From Whitmania pigra (taxonomy: Eukaryota; Annelida; Clitellata; Hirudinida; Haemopidae), in the NCBI GenBank assembly GCA_021613335.1, contig JAJTWR010000311.1, forward strand, positions 1,101,001 through 1,165,000: a DNA stretch of 64,000 nt. The letters run 5' to 3'. Shown in pieces: positions 46,601-58,611 of this stretch. Numbering within the stretch: the first letter of the stretch is position 1; every line of letters starts with the position of its first letter. The notes below the pieces were generated by a model. That model was not told the origin of the DNA. It did not search any database and saw nothing but the letters and a program-made list of their open reading frames with translations. The translations under genes and the position numbers were made by a program.

Positions 46601-49600
46601 TAAACAATGGATATGAAAAAAAATGACTTTATAAATACTTTTTGATTGGCTCAACAAACTCACAACACAACGAAGTTGGCAAATTTAGTATCCAATCATT
46701 GCAAGTATATCTACAAGCTATTTTAATCAATTCTCCAGGACTATAATTGGTAATAATAAGGAATTATTAATAAGGAATGAGAATGCCCAATTTATTTAGT
46801 ACCACCACCTTAAGAAGGCTGCAAGACCATTTATTTATGCCCTATTCTGTACTGCTTGCAAGATATGACATAGTTGCTATGTTCTGCTAATGTTCTGGAA
46901 TGTCATACCATGATCTAACTGCATGTCACAACCTATGTTATAGCAGTACAACATAGCTGTTATATGTTAAATATTACTGTTATTATTAACATTATTACAA
47001 ACTATCACCAACAATGAAAGTTTAAAACATATTTAATATAATTATAAACAAAAAAGTACATACTACCAAAGCTGTTAAAACAAGAACAGCTGTTAAAAAT
47101 GATTTTCAGAGGAATAAAAGTAAAAATAAAATACAAATAAATGTATTAAAACATGAATTTAATAAAAAATGTGAACCTGTGAAATGATGAGACTGTAAAG
47201 CCATTGAACTGTTTTGTTGTGACTGATGACCCCGTGCATCCCATCCACGTAAAGCATCAGTTGACCGAGGGCTGCAAGACGAGACCAAGTTCAAAACAAT
47301 GCGAAGTAGTTGTTAAATACGAAGTGCCATAAAATGAAATACGGTTTTATTATAATAAATATTATGTAATCCAGTTTAATATAAACTATCTATTGATAGT
47401 TATTCTATCAGTGAATAGATGCATTTGTTGACATAAAAATTGTTGACATTCTTATTTTGATATCATTCCTTCGATAATCCAACCTCAAATACGAATTTTT
47501 AGCATTTGCCAATCTAACAATAAAAGTTGTAAAAGGAAAAGCCTTGTTATTAAAATTTCTGTGGTTCCCTGACCATTGCTAATGATTAATAAAAGTTTCA
47601 CTCAAATTTTATCAATTTTTTTATTTATTAATTTATAATTAACATTCTACGTATTCTTATTTAACACGAAAAATTCTTGGGAACACCTTTGAGGATGTAA
47701 TAAATGGAATTGGACTCCGTTTCGCGACATATTCCGATGAGGCGGTCCAATCCTTGGTGGTCGACAAATTCGTGCACGAAGTCTTTGTCGTCCTTGTTAA
47801 AGAAAGCAACTTGTACGATGCTGGCACATCAGCTAAGCAAGCAATTAACCAATTAATGAATCCCTCGAGCTATCGATACAAATTACAAATGATTGTTAGC
47901 ACTTTGAAGTCGAAAGTAGATCATGAACAAGAAATAGACTGTGTTCTCAGAGATCAGTCACCATGACGACCACAACCTTTCTAAGGAATGTCATTCCCGA
48001 AGTCTCCACAAAACACTACCGTCACTATCAACAGCATCATCATCATCATCATCATCAACATAATCACAGCTCGTGTGAAAGTCAGCTATCTTTCACCCCT
48101 ACCACTAAGACATTTGAAATTCATGACATTCCACAGAATCAACCATTCATAATAATTACCCTCAGAAGTTGTTTCAAGGCAAACAGGTATTTCTTCAGAT
48201 CAGCAGCAGATGCGGTCGAAAGTTTTTCTGTTCAAACAACATTTAGCAACATCAAACAACATTTAAAGACTGCTTTAATGTCAATGATTTCAAATAGAAT
48301 AATGGTGATGATAATAATAATGTCACAAGTCATTGAGGAATTAACATTTTCAGAGCTACTTTTTCTTCTCTTGCAACGACATTCATTTAAAAAATATTGT
48401 CAGGTTTAGAGAAAATCTCAATAAGAATTTCCGAATAATCAAAGTATTATAATAGAATTTGTTTATAAAAAATAAATGTGGACGAATCAAGCTATTGTGG
48501 GAACGAGCATAAATTAAGTAAAGCAAAGAAGACGAGACTTCTCACCCAAACAACACTGGACTCTTATTGATAGCTGAGTTCTCAGAATGATGACATTTCT
48601 TTTGCTAAAATTTCACTTTTATTTGATGGTAATTCGACTCATACATTAGATTATTAGCAACTTATTAACAAATTAATTAACAATATTTAAGGCAGTATTT
48701 TCAATTAACAATAAATACGTGACGTATTTGTTAATGCAATAACTATACCAAATAATTCATAACTAGTGGAGTTCCTGATGTTATGACCAATGAGAAATAA
48801 TACAAGAAGTAATATAATTTTTCCAATAAGGATGTCATGCGTTGAAATATTTATAGCTGAACAATGCACAGGTGATGTCATTTGAGGTGATCACAGCAAT
48901 ATCAAATACCTTAATCACCACCATCATCATCATCACATTCTTTTTTGATGTTTTTATGATCAATGGCATGGAAATGATGATGATGATGATGATGACTATG
49001 ATGTTTATCTCCAAAATGATATTGTGGTTATGACAATTGCTTCGCAGTAAAAATAGGAAAATCTAAAAAAACAAACTTGTTCTTGTAATCGTCGAGTTCT
49101 TCTTGTTGGTCATCTAACGTCTGCTCCAAATCAAGGTAAGACAGGAATTCGAGCTGACCAGCAGTTGATTTGCACAACTGAAGAGCACAATCTGTTGACT
49201 ACAAGCAGATGATAATTAATTATATTCTTAGGATAACAAAATACTATATACAATAATATTGTGATGTGAACATACATGTATTACAACATTTTGACAAAAG
49301 TTGAAAGACTGGAACAAACAATTTCAACAAGAAGCATTAGCTTTGAAGATGATTTTTATCAACAAAGTGAGAGTTCTTATGAGCAGATCTGATGCCTAAA
49401 ATGTCTCAAGTGCACTCGGATAAATAGCAAACAACACCTTTAGGAATCTGTGTGTTGTTGCGAATTTTCAAAATGTTCAACGTTTCCAAAGTAAAAACAT
49501 TATTTTAGTTTCAACGAGGAACTTGTTGTGGTTATTACAATCCACTTTATTACACGTCGACTAATGGCAATATTGCCGCCGATGCTTGTTTACGCTTATG

Positions 49601-51028
49601 CAATAACTACTTAACATGCAATAACTACTACTTAACGGTCGACAGTGATTAAAGGTTTAAAGGTGCTGCACTTTTTCAGTCAGCAATTATGTGCGACAAA
49701 GATGACAATTATGTCTCGGGTTCCAATATTTACAAGTTGAGATAACTACAGTTGATAAAAGTAATTGATGATGATAAAGAAATTTGGTTGCATTTTGAAT
49801 TAATATTAAGACAATAATGAGGATGAGATTGTGAATAATTTAATGTTAGAAAGCAAAAATTAAATTTTTAATTGACACATAATAAAGATTGACAATAAAG
49901 ATAATTAATTCATTAAGGATAAAATGTTGATTTCACATTTTTTAGCAAATATGGTCACATTAGTTATGTTATATGTTAAAATGTTAAATAACTGTGATAG
50001 TAACAATAATAATAATAATTATTATTATCAATAAAAACAGCAAAGGAATATTACGGTGGATTACATAGTAATAAAAAAAAGATACAGTGCTATCGCAAAA
50101 TATGATTAAGACAATAATTTTGCTATTAATTTGACAGGCAATGAGATCACTGCACTTACATTATTAATAATTTGAATCACCACTATGGTACAAGTTAATA
50201 AGTAAATTTAATAATTGATGACATTGTATTTAATATTATTTATGTTATTATTGTATTCTATTAATGTTTTAATCAGCATCAGGTGAGTTCCACATTATGA
50301 GTTTTACCTTTTTAAATATAACTGCTAGGCTAATTGCTCTAGCACAACTTTTATCATTTTCAGCAACATTATATTTTAAACTGCCTCTTAAAGAACTCAA
50401 ATGGTAAGTAAGTTGTAGTTTATCAGCCATGATTAATGATTAGATTTCTTTTTTCTATTGTACCATAATATTTTATCCACAAATAATTTCTAAATAAATC
50501 AATTAGTAGATGTCATCCATTACCAATTCATAACTTTGTCATCACAGAGTCTGTTATCAATAAAATTTGTTGAGTGAAACATTGTTCTGCATTCAATAAT
50601 GGACAACAATGATGAATAACTAGAGTTATGTGATCAAATTATTGAAGCAAAAAAACAACCCTAATTAACTCCATATGTATCTGCCTTGAATTTAATGGTG
50701 TTTCTTAGCCACCCATGCAGATACTTTTTGCATGTTTAATTGGCCATGTCTTAGAAACTGTTGTTTTTGTTAACTAGTCAAATGTTAGAATTCAGAACAC
50801 AAACAAATTTTTTGTTAAAACGAAGGCTTCATTGATGAACAAAGACCCAAATCTTACTTTATGTGGAGCTTGTAAAAGTCTCTTGACGTTATCGAGTTGG
50901 TAGCACAGGGGAACATTGGTCAGAAACACATAAGTGGGTGGCCTAACAGGCTCTGGCATGGTGGCCCGATGATCGAAAGGATCGATATCATTAAGATATT
51001 GTACTTTACATTGCAGAGTTAATTCCAT
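28619..51028 (-). CDS. FHOD: FHOD-family formin (23 coding exons)
   Basis: Exons (minus): 51028-50858, 49198-49077, 48604-48546, 48227-48160, 47792-47687, 47271-47177, 45697-45586, 44701-44607, 44094-43898, 43510-43361, 36886-36621, 36082-35464, 34788-34447, 34140-33867, 32399-32247, 32074-31892, 31755-31636, 31267-31106, 30628-30513, 30302-30228, 30059-29867, 29804-29642, 28902-28619; every junction keeps phase, giving 1374 residues. FHOD formins nucleate, cap or bundle actin and shape stress fibres and sarcomeres. The N-terminal ubiquitin-like GTPase-binding domain ([12 protein letters not shown]) leads into the FH3 repeats ([26 protein letters not shown]). A low-complexity linker, FH1 ([18 protein letters not shown]) and FH2 ([78 protein letters not shown]) follow. 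The C-terminal DAD has DDDLLEAVL and a basic [17 protein letters not shown]1/FHOD3 are the vertebrate co-orthologues. Intron 10 holds a 5.7 kb minisatellite. Confidence 0.94.
30648..30727. repeat. 26 bp tandem repeat, about 3 copies, in FHOD intron 18
   Basis: Unit begins gaacattcaaatatgaaaac. On the minus strand the array ends only about 20 bases upstream of the exon 19 acceptor (30629). Confidence 0.9.
33747..33836. repeat. 22 bp tandem repeat, about 4 copies, in FHOD intron 14
   Basis: Unit begins caaacaattcatcgatcaaa. On the minus strand it starts about 30 bases after the exon 14 donor (33866). Confidence 0.9.
36893..42621. repeat. 5.7 kb minisatellite, 31 bp unit, about 185 copies (FHOD intron 10)
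   Basis: Nearly perfect head-to-tail copies of a 31-base unit; it starts accgttatagaatagttag and ends ttatagttatta. The main variation is at the unit joint: aaccg, agtcg or agccg, with rarer gttgaccg and a tagagtag form. A few units have small indels (near 37787-37900, 38195, 39745-39775, 41640, 41925, 42045). Frequent TAG/TAA in every frame rules out coding. It lies wholly inside a formin intron and is about 73 percent A+T. Long shared blocks (for example 39561-39750 and 39823-40010) show that the array grew by segmental duplication as well as unit slippage. Confidence 0.98.
42622..43360 (-). other. 5' part of FHOD intron 10
   Basis: Unique AT-rich intron sequence between the minisatellite and the exon 10 donor (gtgagt at 43360-43355). 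No exon recognised. Confidence 0.7.
43606..43682. repeat. (AAT)n microsatellite
   Basis: About 25 AAT/ATA units with one slip, in FHOD intron 9. Confidence 0.95.
43869..43899. repeat. (CACT)n microsatellite at the FHOD exon 9 donor
   Basis: On the minus strand this reads (GTGA)n and begins with the exon 9 splice donor itself (GG/gtgagtgggtgag), giving several overlapping GT donors in a row. Confidence 0.85.
46043..46135. repeat. (CCAT)n-type microsatellite
   Basis: Imperfect CATC/CCTT repeat in FHOD intron 6. The plus frame across it (16016-like His/Ser/Pro-rich reading at 46016-46354) is a repeat artefact. Confidence 0.9.
48912..48995. repeat. Inverted (CAT)n / (ATG)n pair
   Basis: A catcatcatcat run and a gatgatgatgatgatgatga run about 35 bases apart could pair into a hairpin in FHOD intron 2. 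Confidence 0.6.
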
Positions 51029-51753
51029 TCTCTGCCGACGAAATACCGACCAAACGAGAACTTATCCCGTTTTATAATCTTAATCTAAACTTCCTAAACT
51101 TAAATTCAACATCTCTCGAGTTCCAGGCTTTTATGTCACATTTGAGCTCATAACGGTTCGCGTGTTGTTGTGAATAGCCTTCATTGGACGAAAGTTTTCA
51201 AATTAAAAGTAATTTTCATAAGAGCCCTCCTAATCACATGCAATATGTATTGTATGTTGCTCTGCTGCAAGATGAAATTGTATTTTGTCCTACTTTACCT
51301 GCGTATGTTGAATACAGTAACAGGTTGATCGTGTTGATAAAAGCGTCTTTAGAGTTGAAGTCCAGAAAATATAATTAATCTTCATTAGCTAATATAAACT
51401 GACATAAAGTAAACTCATTCTAAACTGCTTAAAAATAGGTTTCACGATTAAATTTCATATTCGTCTCGTCATACTCAAATCACAAAGTTAAGGTGCTTAA
51501 TATGTACGCGTTTAAATGAGCTTATCACGTATATTTATCCAACAAATCTAATAATAGTCTAGCTCCGAAAACACCGCATGCCGATCACGTACAAATTCAA
51601 ATGAGGATGATCAATTTATAAGCGTTCCACTTGGTCTGCCGGCATGACATGCCTCCGCTTCACATAAGATCACTAGAAAGTCGATGACATCATACCTTAC
51701 AATTCAATTGATTCATCTGCTTCTGAGTTTTCAATTAAACTGTTAATTTAATT
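51029..51753. promoter_or_regulatory. Divergent intergenic region (FHOD / tweety)
   Basis: FHOD (-) and tweety (+) start codons lie 725 bases apart, so this should hold both promoters. No TATA box or CpG cluster is obvious. The plus frame at 51184-51378 has no recognisable product. Confidence 0.45.
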
Positions 51754-54700
51754 ATGCAATCGAAAGATTATTCACCGTCTCAATTGGCTGTGAGGTTACA
51801 CACTTTACCTCACTTAGACATGACGTTTCAGAAAGTTAATGCCACTTTCAACCCAGATCTATACAGATACAGAGAGGTGAGTAACTGGTGATTCGGTGAT
51901 GCTGGCAATTTTTCGTTATCTATGATTGACATTTTTATTTGTGACTGTTAAGTTCCGCACGTTAAAGCAGATTTGTCTTGCAATTTTACTTAATACTTAA
52001 TTTCATCAATTCAATTAAATGATATTATGATATTTCATTAGCCTAAAAATCTCTTTTACAGGCCATTTTATTCTGGGGCATCGTGCCAATCGTATGGATG
52101 TTTTTGACGATGTTGGTGGTAGTTATGTACTTTTGCTACCATTGCTGCCAACGACACGTAACAAAGGCTGGTGCTTGTCTGAAATGGGCAATGGCTGTAC
52201 TTGCCTTATTGTCGTGGTATGGCTCTTTCTATCATTGATCTTTTTTCTTTATATTTACAATTACATAATACATAAGCGTTTGTTATTGTATTTCTCTAAT
52301 AATCATTCTATTGCTTTATTTTTTTCCCGATGATGCGTTTGTAAGCGGAGCAGTTGGAGCAGGTTTCTATGGCAACGAAGAGACTCACAAGGGACTTCAG
52401 CACTTCATCGACGCAGCCAAAGGAATCAACCACACAACTTCGCAGACGAGAGATCAAGCGAGTCAAAGATTTCATTTTTCAGAATAATTTGCAGAAAAGT
52501 TTTTAAAACAAATACATGCGTTAATATGTAACATCCAATAGAAAGGAATATTGCAATTTATATTTCCAACTAGGCTTCCTTAAGACTGACCCTAATTTTA
52601 ATGTTTAGGTTTGTTATTTATGATGAATAAATACAAGTTCCTTCCTTCCTTCAAAATAAAATAAAATAAAAAATAAAATAAACCAAAACAAACTGGATTT
52701 TTTAATCCTTCAACCATTCAAATGAAAGATTGCCTGGATGATGATCAATCTGAACAGTTCAGTCATCTCATTGGCCAACGATCTGCGTTCAAACATCCCT
52801 AAAACCCACGCCTTGAGGTCCGAAATTAACAATCAATTGGATTTGAGCATTCGTCACGTGACAAGCATAGTGACCAGCGTCCTTGACATTGGTTCGAAAG
52901 TTGAGCGCATTGACGAGACAATTCAGCTGGTTCATTATGCGGGACAATTCGGATTTTACAGGTTTAAATTTGTTTTTAATTCTTTTTAAATAATGCATGT
53001 TGATTGGACCTTATTTTAGAATATTTACAGTTTCATCCGATCGTTACTTAATATTTACTCAATTATTATTTAATTATTATTAGTTACTTAAATGTTTATT
53101 TAATTATTAATACGTAATTGTTACTTACTTATTTAATACTAATTAATTGTTACTTAAATATTGCAAAAAAAAACTCATTTACCCATTTGTTCCACTTGCC
53201 GACCGTCGACAAAGGAATGCTGACAAGAATGGCAACCTTAACAGTGGTTAATTACCTCGTTAATAATAATATTATTATTATTATTGTTACATGGTATTAA
53301 CTGCTATTATACTTCATCGTGATGATGATCATATGATAGATAATGATGATGATGATGATTACATGGTATTAACAAAGGTGGCTAGCCATGGTTCTCCTCT
53401 TGAGTTGGATGATGGTTCTCTTCGTTATCCTTCTCTTCGCTGTCGGAAAAGGTTCCAAGTATTTGATGCTGGTGTGAGTGATGATCAGAGTTTGAAAGTT
53501 TAATCATTTTTACTTTAAAGCTAAAAAATTAAGAATTTAGTAACAAAATAGCTAATAAATTGAAACAAGATTTAAATTTTTTTAAATGTGTTCCTAGAAA
53601 TTACACATACATCTTAATCGTAATTTAAATAATAGTGATGGCCAGTGTGACCAGATGTTTCAATTATTATTATGAGTAATAATAATCATCATCATTATAA
53701 ATTATTGTTACCGCATTTACCCACGCATGGTCGCAGGCCTTTTTTCGAAATGTTTAGATATATAAAAGCTCGGTTCGTCTTATAAAGTATAGTGGCTGTA
53801 AATGTTTTTCCTATTTTTTTTTTATACATTTCCACTTTTTTTCAAGCTCATTATTCGCAAAGTCATGGTACCTTTACATGCACCGATATAATACAATTGA
53901 TATAATATATCAAGTTTTTGTACATTAGGAAATACGGTAATAATTTGTGCTTTTAGATTTGGAATCCTGAGCATCATCAGCCTCATCTTGTGTTGGTTGT
54001 CAGCAGGATTTCACATGGGAATTAGTGTCGTGAGTTTATGAAGTTTTCTTGTATTTAGGGAGTCCTCCCATTTTAACTAAATTAATTATTAATTAAACGT
54101 CGAATAATGAGTTAATACAATCAGAGCCGCCGTACAGCGGCCACTGTGTCTTTTCAATTTGGAAAGTAAAAGTAAAAGCAAAAATAGGTCATTATTGCAA
54201 TATTTTAAGACGCCTGCAGACCCCAGAAATTAGCCGGGTACCTGTGAACTTCTCCTACCACCCTTTTGGTGGCCCTGAATGCAACTAATTGGTAATGAGT
54301 TTGACATTCAGGAAATTGTTTAACACCAGGGTACTGCAGACTTCTGTATGACTCCTCTCACTTACTTGGAACAAATGTCAGAAGAGAAAGCTGATAGAGG
54401 TGAGAAAGGTTACAATGTAGTTAACTATGTTTACATTAGCTAATACTATATTACAATGCTGCATCATTATATTCATAAATGGTGCTAGATGATTAAAATC
54501 ATGATGAGACTTGTACTTGTACTTCATTTATATAGCGCCATATGCGTAGCCTCAGAGGCTCTTCTTGAAACCATTTATAAAGCGCTCCTTCCACTGGCGC
54601 TTGAGGCAGTGCAGGCTGGGTTTCGAACACGACACATTACGACTGTTGTCGTTACCGCCGAATCTACTTAATACAATTACCATCTTCGGCAAAACATAAT

Positions 54701-57370
54701 GTTTATGAATGAAAAACATTTTGAGAAATGATCGAGATATTGAGTTGAATTTCAGAGATCATAAAATACTACATGAAATGCGACCACAGGTTTGAAGACA
54801 ATCCGTTCAAACTCGTTAGTGATTAAATGATAAATGTTTTTTATTTTAATTTTCCGTTGAATACAAATTATTACTATTATAATAATTAATATTATTATAT
54901 GTATTAATATTAAGCTTATAAGTTTGTAATATTCATCATGTAATACTATTCCTGAGTAGTTAGCACGAAATACGATTTAATTAAGAAATGTTTAATTATT
55001 ATCTATTATTAACATCCCAACAAATGTTGCGTAAATTACGCAATAACAGACAATACCATCCACGTACGACAACGCCAGAGAAGCAAACAATTCTCTACGA
55101 AAAGTCCACGCTGCCTTCTTTAGAATCACTTCTGACCAAGATGAAGTAACTGTAGAAACTGTTTTCTTTCTAAATCAAGACAACTTTTTACAAGAAATAA
55201 CACACTTTTTGAAAAAAATCATATTAAGTGGTAATATTTTTTTGATAATTATTGTAAATATTTTTGATGCTTCGCAAACCAGTTTAGTGAAACCGATGCT
55301 AAAAGTATTTAGTTAACCTTTAATTGGTTATTAATGGAAATCACTAATTAAATAAAAGCAATATGAAGGATCTAAATCATTATTGTTCATCAGAGCTTAC
55401 ATAATCAAAGCTTTAATTACACCTTCCGACCTCAAACTCAATCTTTGAACTTTGAACTTTCACAGAAGGAGGTCGTGAGAAAAAAAATGAAGAAGATATT
55501 CTCTGGCATGGATGCTACATTCCAGAGGCTGATGCACATCAATGCTTTGGCTGAATGCACCAACCTACACAAGGACTACATTGATGGAATTTCCGGAATA
55601 TGCTTCAACGGACTGTAGGCTATTCAACATCATCATCATTATCATCAACATCATTATCGCCATCGTCATTGGTTATTTATTCAACAGCTTTTTTAGATAG
55701 TTAAAAATAAAGAATCTAAAAAAGTCTGCAATAATAAAATATTAATAATCTTAATACTGATTGTAATCTTATTGTTCAGTGATGGCATGTTTTTCCTGCT
55801 GGTGTCAATAATTCTGACCGGAGTGTTTTTCACGGGTGTTGTTCTCCTAACCTCAGGATCATGGAGAAGCTTCACTAGCGGGTTATGACGACGATGATGA
55901 TAACGATGACGATGAATGTGAATATGTAATTAAGGCTCTAATCTGGGCCAGATAAACAATGGAATTATTAACAATATAAGTAAATGTGAAAATCATAAAA
56001 TAAATAGCTATGAATACAGAATATTTATGAGATGGGATGGCGATTATAATATTTTAATTGTTATTCACATCCATTTTTAAGGAGACAACCAGAAGACAAA
56101 AATGTTCTGTGAGTTCATTTCATTGGAATATTTATAAATTAATGAAATTAATACAGTTTTGTTTCATTGTTTCATCAGCAAAAATATTAAATAATGCATC
56201 GACGCACAGTACAATTTAGAAATCAGTTAAGGTAACCTAATAACATTAGGCGCCAATTGGGATCAGCCATGGCAGCACCTGAAGAGGGGCCCTTCATTAT
56301 ACAACCCGATGGAACATCTCTGAACCCAAGTTATTACGGGTAATATTTTATGGTGTAATACAACCTCAAAACATTTCAAAATTTAGGTGAAAGGTTTAGA
56401 TTGCTTTAATTTTACGGGTTAGTTGTTCTCCATGGTGATACATGAACAGTTTATGAGGTTATCACTTTTGTTTCTAAGTTTTAATAATTTGTAGAGAACT
56501 ATAAGAGGGTTAACTGTGTAATTAATATTACTGAACTCGAATGCCTTTATTTTCATGAAAATTTGTCAGAAACTCATCAAAGTCCATCCGGAGAGCTTCA
56601 GACATATTGTTCAGGGGGTTGGTTGATCCCGATGTTGCTCAGGATTGATTGTTATTTTTCTTGCTATTATTTAATTGTGATTCACTTTTAATGCTTTTAA
56701 ACGAGTCAATATTTTTCAGTTTTCTACCTGGTTTCCGACCTAACGCAATGAATGAATCAAATTTCAAGAGGAATCTCAACACCTCTCCTATTATGGTAAT
56801 ATTTTGATCTCGTACAACTTATTAATTAATTGATTTCGATTATTTCATTACTATTTATTAGTAATTACTATTGATGAGCTAATATGTTGATTAACAGAAG
56901 ATTAGTAGAGATTTGTCTTGTGATTTCAAATTTATTGTTTGTTGAGTTCTTTTGTTGAACCAACTTGAAATTCGATTTAATTTCTTCACAGGAAAATACT
57001 CTGTCACCTCCTGGAGTGAGTAAAACACGATAATCTTTAAAACTATGAAATTATTGGAGTAATATATTATTTGTTCATAATTGTGACTTCTTATTTGAAT
57101 TTCACCTTTATCTTCATATGTTAACATACTGCGAAAAAGCTTCCGAAAGGATTTCAGTAACTCGCACTGTTTGGCTGATAATACTCTCAAGAATATAGGG
57201 TTAAATATTTGCAAAACGCGTCGATGTTCAGATTTATTGCACCACATGTTCTAAGTAGTGCTTAATGATATTCATATATAATTTATTTGTTCAAATGCAA
57301 TCTTCGTGAACAGCTCAGTGAAACAAGCAATCTACCTAGCAACAGCAGACTCCACGAAGACAATTTATAA
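51754..57370 (+). CDS. TTYH: Tweety-family (TTYH) anion channel homologue, with an apparent 1-base frame break
   Basis: Exons 51754-51876, 52062-52213, 52346-52457, 52729-52961, 53378-53473, 53957-54029, 54330-54399, 54756-54814, 55050-55145, 55466-55614, 55780-55917, then tail exons 56267-56339, 56720-56795, 56992-57015 and 57314-57370. Tweety proteins are five-span plasma-membrane proteins linked to volume-regulated anion currents. Visible: N-terminal LHTLPHLDM; TM1 FWGIVPIVWMFLTMLVVVMY then CYHCC; TM2 ending GAVGAGFYGNEET; TM3 RWLAMVLLLSWMMVLFVILL; TM4 FGILSIISLILCWLSAGFHM; ADFC; C-x-LHKDYIDGISGIC; TM5 GMFFLLVSIILTGVFFTGVV. As sequenced, exon 11 stops at 55886-55888 (423 residues). Dropping one G at 55880-55882 opens a conserved acidic tail (YDDDDDNDDDE) and joins four more exons in phase to 509 residues. 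Intron 3 has no GT donor; the best fit is CAA/gcgagt. Confidence 0.88.
53708..53940. mobile_element. MITE-like inverted-repeat element in tweety intron 5
   Basis: The 233-base segment starts ttaccgcatttaccc and ends aggaaatacggtaa, whose complement is ttaccgtatttcct; the ends are terminal inverted repeats. No coding capacity. Similar ccgtattta-type ends are widespread in animal MITEs. Target duplication is unclear. Confidence 0.5.
54536..54670. repeat. Possible dispersed repeat (tttatatagcgcc-like)
   Basis: A GC-richer island in a tweety intron with gcgc motifs (tatagcgccatatgcgtag, taaagcgctcc, actggcgcttgagg). Such blocks recur in marine invertebrate genomes; only one copy is visible here, so this is a guess. 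Confidence 0.25.
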
Positions 57371-57779
57371 CTACATTTTAAAACTTTTTGTTTAATTGTT
57401 TTAGTTGCATTGTGGTTTATTTGTCCACTTTTAAAAGCACATTAGGTTCTATTTCAAATTATATTATAACAAACGGTACTGACATAGCTGGCTATTAAAC
57501 GTTTCATCTTCTTGGTGATAAAAATGCGAGAGTGTAACACAACTAAGCGAAAGGGGAAGCTATTCTATGTCACTTTAAAATATTAATACTGAAAATGAAA
57601 ACAAAAATTTAAAAAAAAATCACATTATGAAAGTTTTATTTCGAATTTAGAACAATTTATATTCCGAAGCTCAGAACATTAATCATTAATGTCTTAAATT
57701 TTGTTAAATCAGCACAAAGTGGAATTTGTTGCAAGTTTAAGTTGATATTGATTCCGTTGGAGTCGTTTGTTCCCAGCAT
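57371..57779. other. Convergent intergenic region (tweety / antistasin-like 3' ends)
   Basis: AT-rich; 3' UTR of both neighbours. Nothing else seen. Confidence 0.5.
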
Positions 57780-58611
57780 CTAGTACTGCTTGCATTTACA
57801 GATCCCGCAACCGTCGCTCACCACGAAACCATACTCGCATTTCAACGAGCACCTCAAAGGTTTGCATTCTACGAAAGGTAAAATTATTAAAATCATTAAT
57901 CTACGTGAACCAAAATAAACATGTATTATATTCCCAAACTCAAATGAGTTCCATGTAAAAATAATTCTACAAACCGCATCTTCCAGTCACAGGATTGCAA
58001 ACTTGGTTGTCTGAGCAATGAACATGCTGAAAAGGAAGGATAAATATTTTGAAAATAAATATTTACATTTGTTATATATTACATAAAGCATATTCAGAGA
58101 AAGGAGAAAGTATCCAGAGGTCCGGCAATTTTTGGGGCCCGCTGAGATTCTAAATACTTTTATTTTCTTTTCCTTTACCAAAGAGACATAATATAGGAGC
58201 AAGAAATTTCTGTGGGCAGCTTTGAGCACATTTACTATAAGTGCAATAACTAGAGGCTCTTCGGAGTGTCATTTTAAATCAGAAATTATTTACATCGAAA
58301 AAGTATTCTACAAATATTGCTGACTCACATGACATGGTTCATGCTTGGATTCTAGGATTTTTAAATCAAAACATTCAATTTAGTTTATATAATGTCATAA
58401 ACTTAATTTAACATTAGGATCTTCAAGGTATATTAAATTACCATTATGAAACAATTAAGAAAACTGACTTTCGATCAAGTTATCAAATAATTGCAAATTA
58501 AAATTTACGTCAATCCTACTATTAATAATATCATCATAAAAAGTACTCATAATTACCTCCCAAGGACAACAAACCAACTGACAGAACCAAAATTACGATA
58601 TTAGCCTTCAT
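57780..58611 (-). CDS. Small secreted antistasin-like peptide (4 exons, 72 residues)
   Basis: Minus-strand exons 58611-58557, 58351-58329, 58026-57975 and 57868-57780 join in frame. The signal peptide is MKANIVILVLSVGLLSLGG. The mature part has ten cysteines in the antistasin order: PC, HC, VC, RC, EC, RC, KC, GC, IC, KC, with the typical C-x-x-GF-x3-DGCGICKC end (CEYGFVVSDGCGICKCKQY). Antistasin domains in leeches and other invertebrates inhibit serine proteases such as factor Xa, while related domains have unknown roles; the reactive-site residue cannot be confirmed by eye. One domain only, without the basic tail of leech antistasins. The exons are too short to show up as long frames, and exon 2 is 23 bases. 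Identification rests on cysteine spacing. Confidence 0.74.

Noticed and set aside
47963..48409. 148-codon plus-strand frame with a His run
   Set aside because: The conserved sequence here is on the minus strand: FHOD exon 4 (48227-48160) lies within it. The His run is a (CAT)n tract.
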